This document shows positions 5,783 through 6,420 of a DNA stretch of 6,420 bases, one piece after another. Below the pieces are notes generated by a model. The model made no database searches. It saw only the letters and a list, made by a program, of their open reading frames with translations, and was not told the origin of the DNA. A program made the translations under genes and the position numbers. Source of the DNA: Bordetella parapertussis (GTDB taxonomy: Bacteria; Pseudomonadota; Gammaproteobacteria; Burkholderiales; SG8-41); NCBI GenBank assembly GCA_945870465.1, contig CAMBSS010000212.1, positions 1-6,420 on the forward strand, given 5' to 3'. The number at the start of each line of letters is the position of its first letter. The first letter of the stretch is position 1.

Positions 5783-6420
5783 ATGAATCCATCAGCCGCC
5801 GAGATTACTGTTTCCGCCCAAGGGCTTTCCAGAAAGTTCGGCCTGCATACCGTGGTCGATGGCGTGAGCCTCGAGTTGAAGCGCGGCGAAATCCTCGGGT
5901 TTCTCGGCCCTAATGGCGCCGGCAAGACGACCACGATGCAGATGCTCACCGGCAATCTCGCGCCATCGCTCGGCACCATCAGCATCTGCGGCGTCGATCT
6001 CATCGAGCGGCCGACGGCGGCGAAAGCGCGCATCGGCTACCTGCCGGAAACGCCGCCGCTGTATCGCGAACTCACGGTGCGTGAGTACGTCGACCTCGCC
6101 GCGCGACTGCATCGCGTGCCCAAAGCGGCGCGCCGTTTAGCGGTCAACGACGCGCTGGCGGGCTGCGGCCTTGCCGATGTCGCCAAAAAACTGATCGGCA
6201 CGCTGTCCAAAGGTTATCAGCAGCGCGTCGGCATCGCGCAGGCGATCGTGCACCGCCCCGACGTCGTGATACTCGACGAACCGACGGTCGGGCTCGACCC
6301 CAACCAGATCCGCGAAATCCGCAAGCTGATCCGCGAGCTCGGACGTGACCGCAGCGTGATACTGTCGACGCACATCCTGCCGGAAGTCGAAAGCGTGTGT
6401 GACCGCGTGCAGATCCTGCA
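5783..6420 (+). CDS. ABC-2-type transporter ATP-binding protein (first 212 residues, cut by window edge)
   Basis: The cytoplasmic ATPase of an ABC export system of the CcmA/GldA-like (ABC-2) class, which normally pairs with a membrane permease encoded just downstream, here beyond the right edge. Visible motifs in order are Walker A GPNGAGKTT (42-50), the Q-loop region GYLPETPPLY (85-94) with Glu89 in place of Gln, as is common in this subclass, the signature LSKGYQQR (141-148), Walker B VVILDEP (161-167), the D-loop GLD (170-172) and the H-loop His197 in STHIL. The substrate cannot be told from the sequence. The start is the ATG at 5783-5785. No strong Shine-Dalgarno precedes it, only AAAGA at 5773-5776, and a 10-bp palindrome CTTTGCAAAG lies at 5766-5775. 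Reading runs to the last base without a stop. Transcription is away from the housekeeping cluster, so it is probably a separate unit. Confidence 0.96.
   Translation, partial: MNPSAAEITVSAQGLSRKFGLHTVVDGVSLELKRGEILGFLGPNGAGKTTTMQMLTGNLAPSLGTISICGVDLIERPTAAKARIGYLPETPPLYRELTVREYVDLAARLHRVPKAARRLAVNDALAGCGLADVAKKLIGTLSKGYQQRVGIAQAIVHRPDVVILDEPTVGLDPNQIREIRKLIRELGRDRSVILSTHILPEVESVCDRVQIL

Noticed and set aside
1..6420. Defence islands, CRISPR arrays, insertion sequences, phage genes or other novel multi-gene systems
   Set aside because: Almost all sequence is accounted for by conserved housekeeping genes in their usual order; no repeat-spacer pattern, transposase or recombinase is present.

Overview
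The window is a GC-rich chromosomal segment from a proteobacterium, most likely a betaproteobacterium. The Prs protein is of the beta/gamma type (residues 8-14 LMVFTGN, 97-104 GYARQDRR), and the gene order TPR lipoprotein - lolB - ispE - tRNA-Gln - prs - rplY - pth is the conserved housekeeping order of that group. The same order, without the tRNA, is known from Pseudomonas. Genus cannot be set from the sequence alone.

Layout: everything from 5632 down to the left edge reads on the minus strand. In transcription order it holds a long TPR lipoprotein (3878-5632), lolB (3293-3850), ispE (2451-3296, overlapping lolB by 4 bases), tRNA-Gln(TTG) (2325-2399), prs (1309-2265, GTG start), rplY (455-1171), a strong intrinsic terminator (376-429), an inverted-repeat element (217-360), and the first 71 codons of pth (1-213, cut by the window edge). 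From 5783 to the right edge an ABC-2-type transporter ATPase reads on the plus strand and is cut by the edge. The 150-bp divergent spacer between the TPR gene and the ABC gene holds a consensus -10 on the minus strand and a good sigma70-like promoter on the plus strand, with overlapping footprints. The longest stretch without a gene is 241 bp (214-454), and it is filled by the terminator and the inverted-repeat element.

How the genes relate: the TPR protein and LolB are both predicted outer-membrane lipoproteins, and LolB is the receptor that inserts lipoproteins into that membrane. IspE serves isoprenoid synthesis, which supplies the undecaprenyl carrier and quinones. Prs supplies PRPP for nucleotides, histidine, tryptophan and NAD. 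L25, tRNA-Gln and Pth serve translation. They are linked as a growth-related housekeeping cluster rather than as one pathway.

I see no defence system, insertion sequence, CRISPR array, phage gene or other clearly novel system here. The points worth a second look are at small scale: the inverted-repeat element touching the pth start, a hairpin plus T-run directly in front of the rplY ribosome-binding site, the overlapping divergent promoters, and the likely identity of the TPR lipoprotein as an LbcA-type adaptor.
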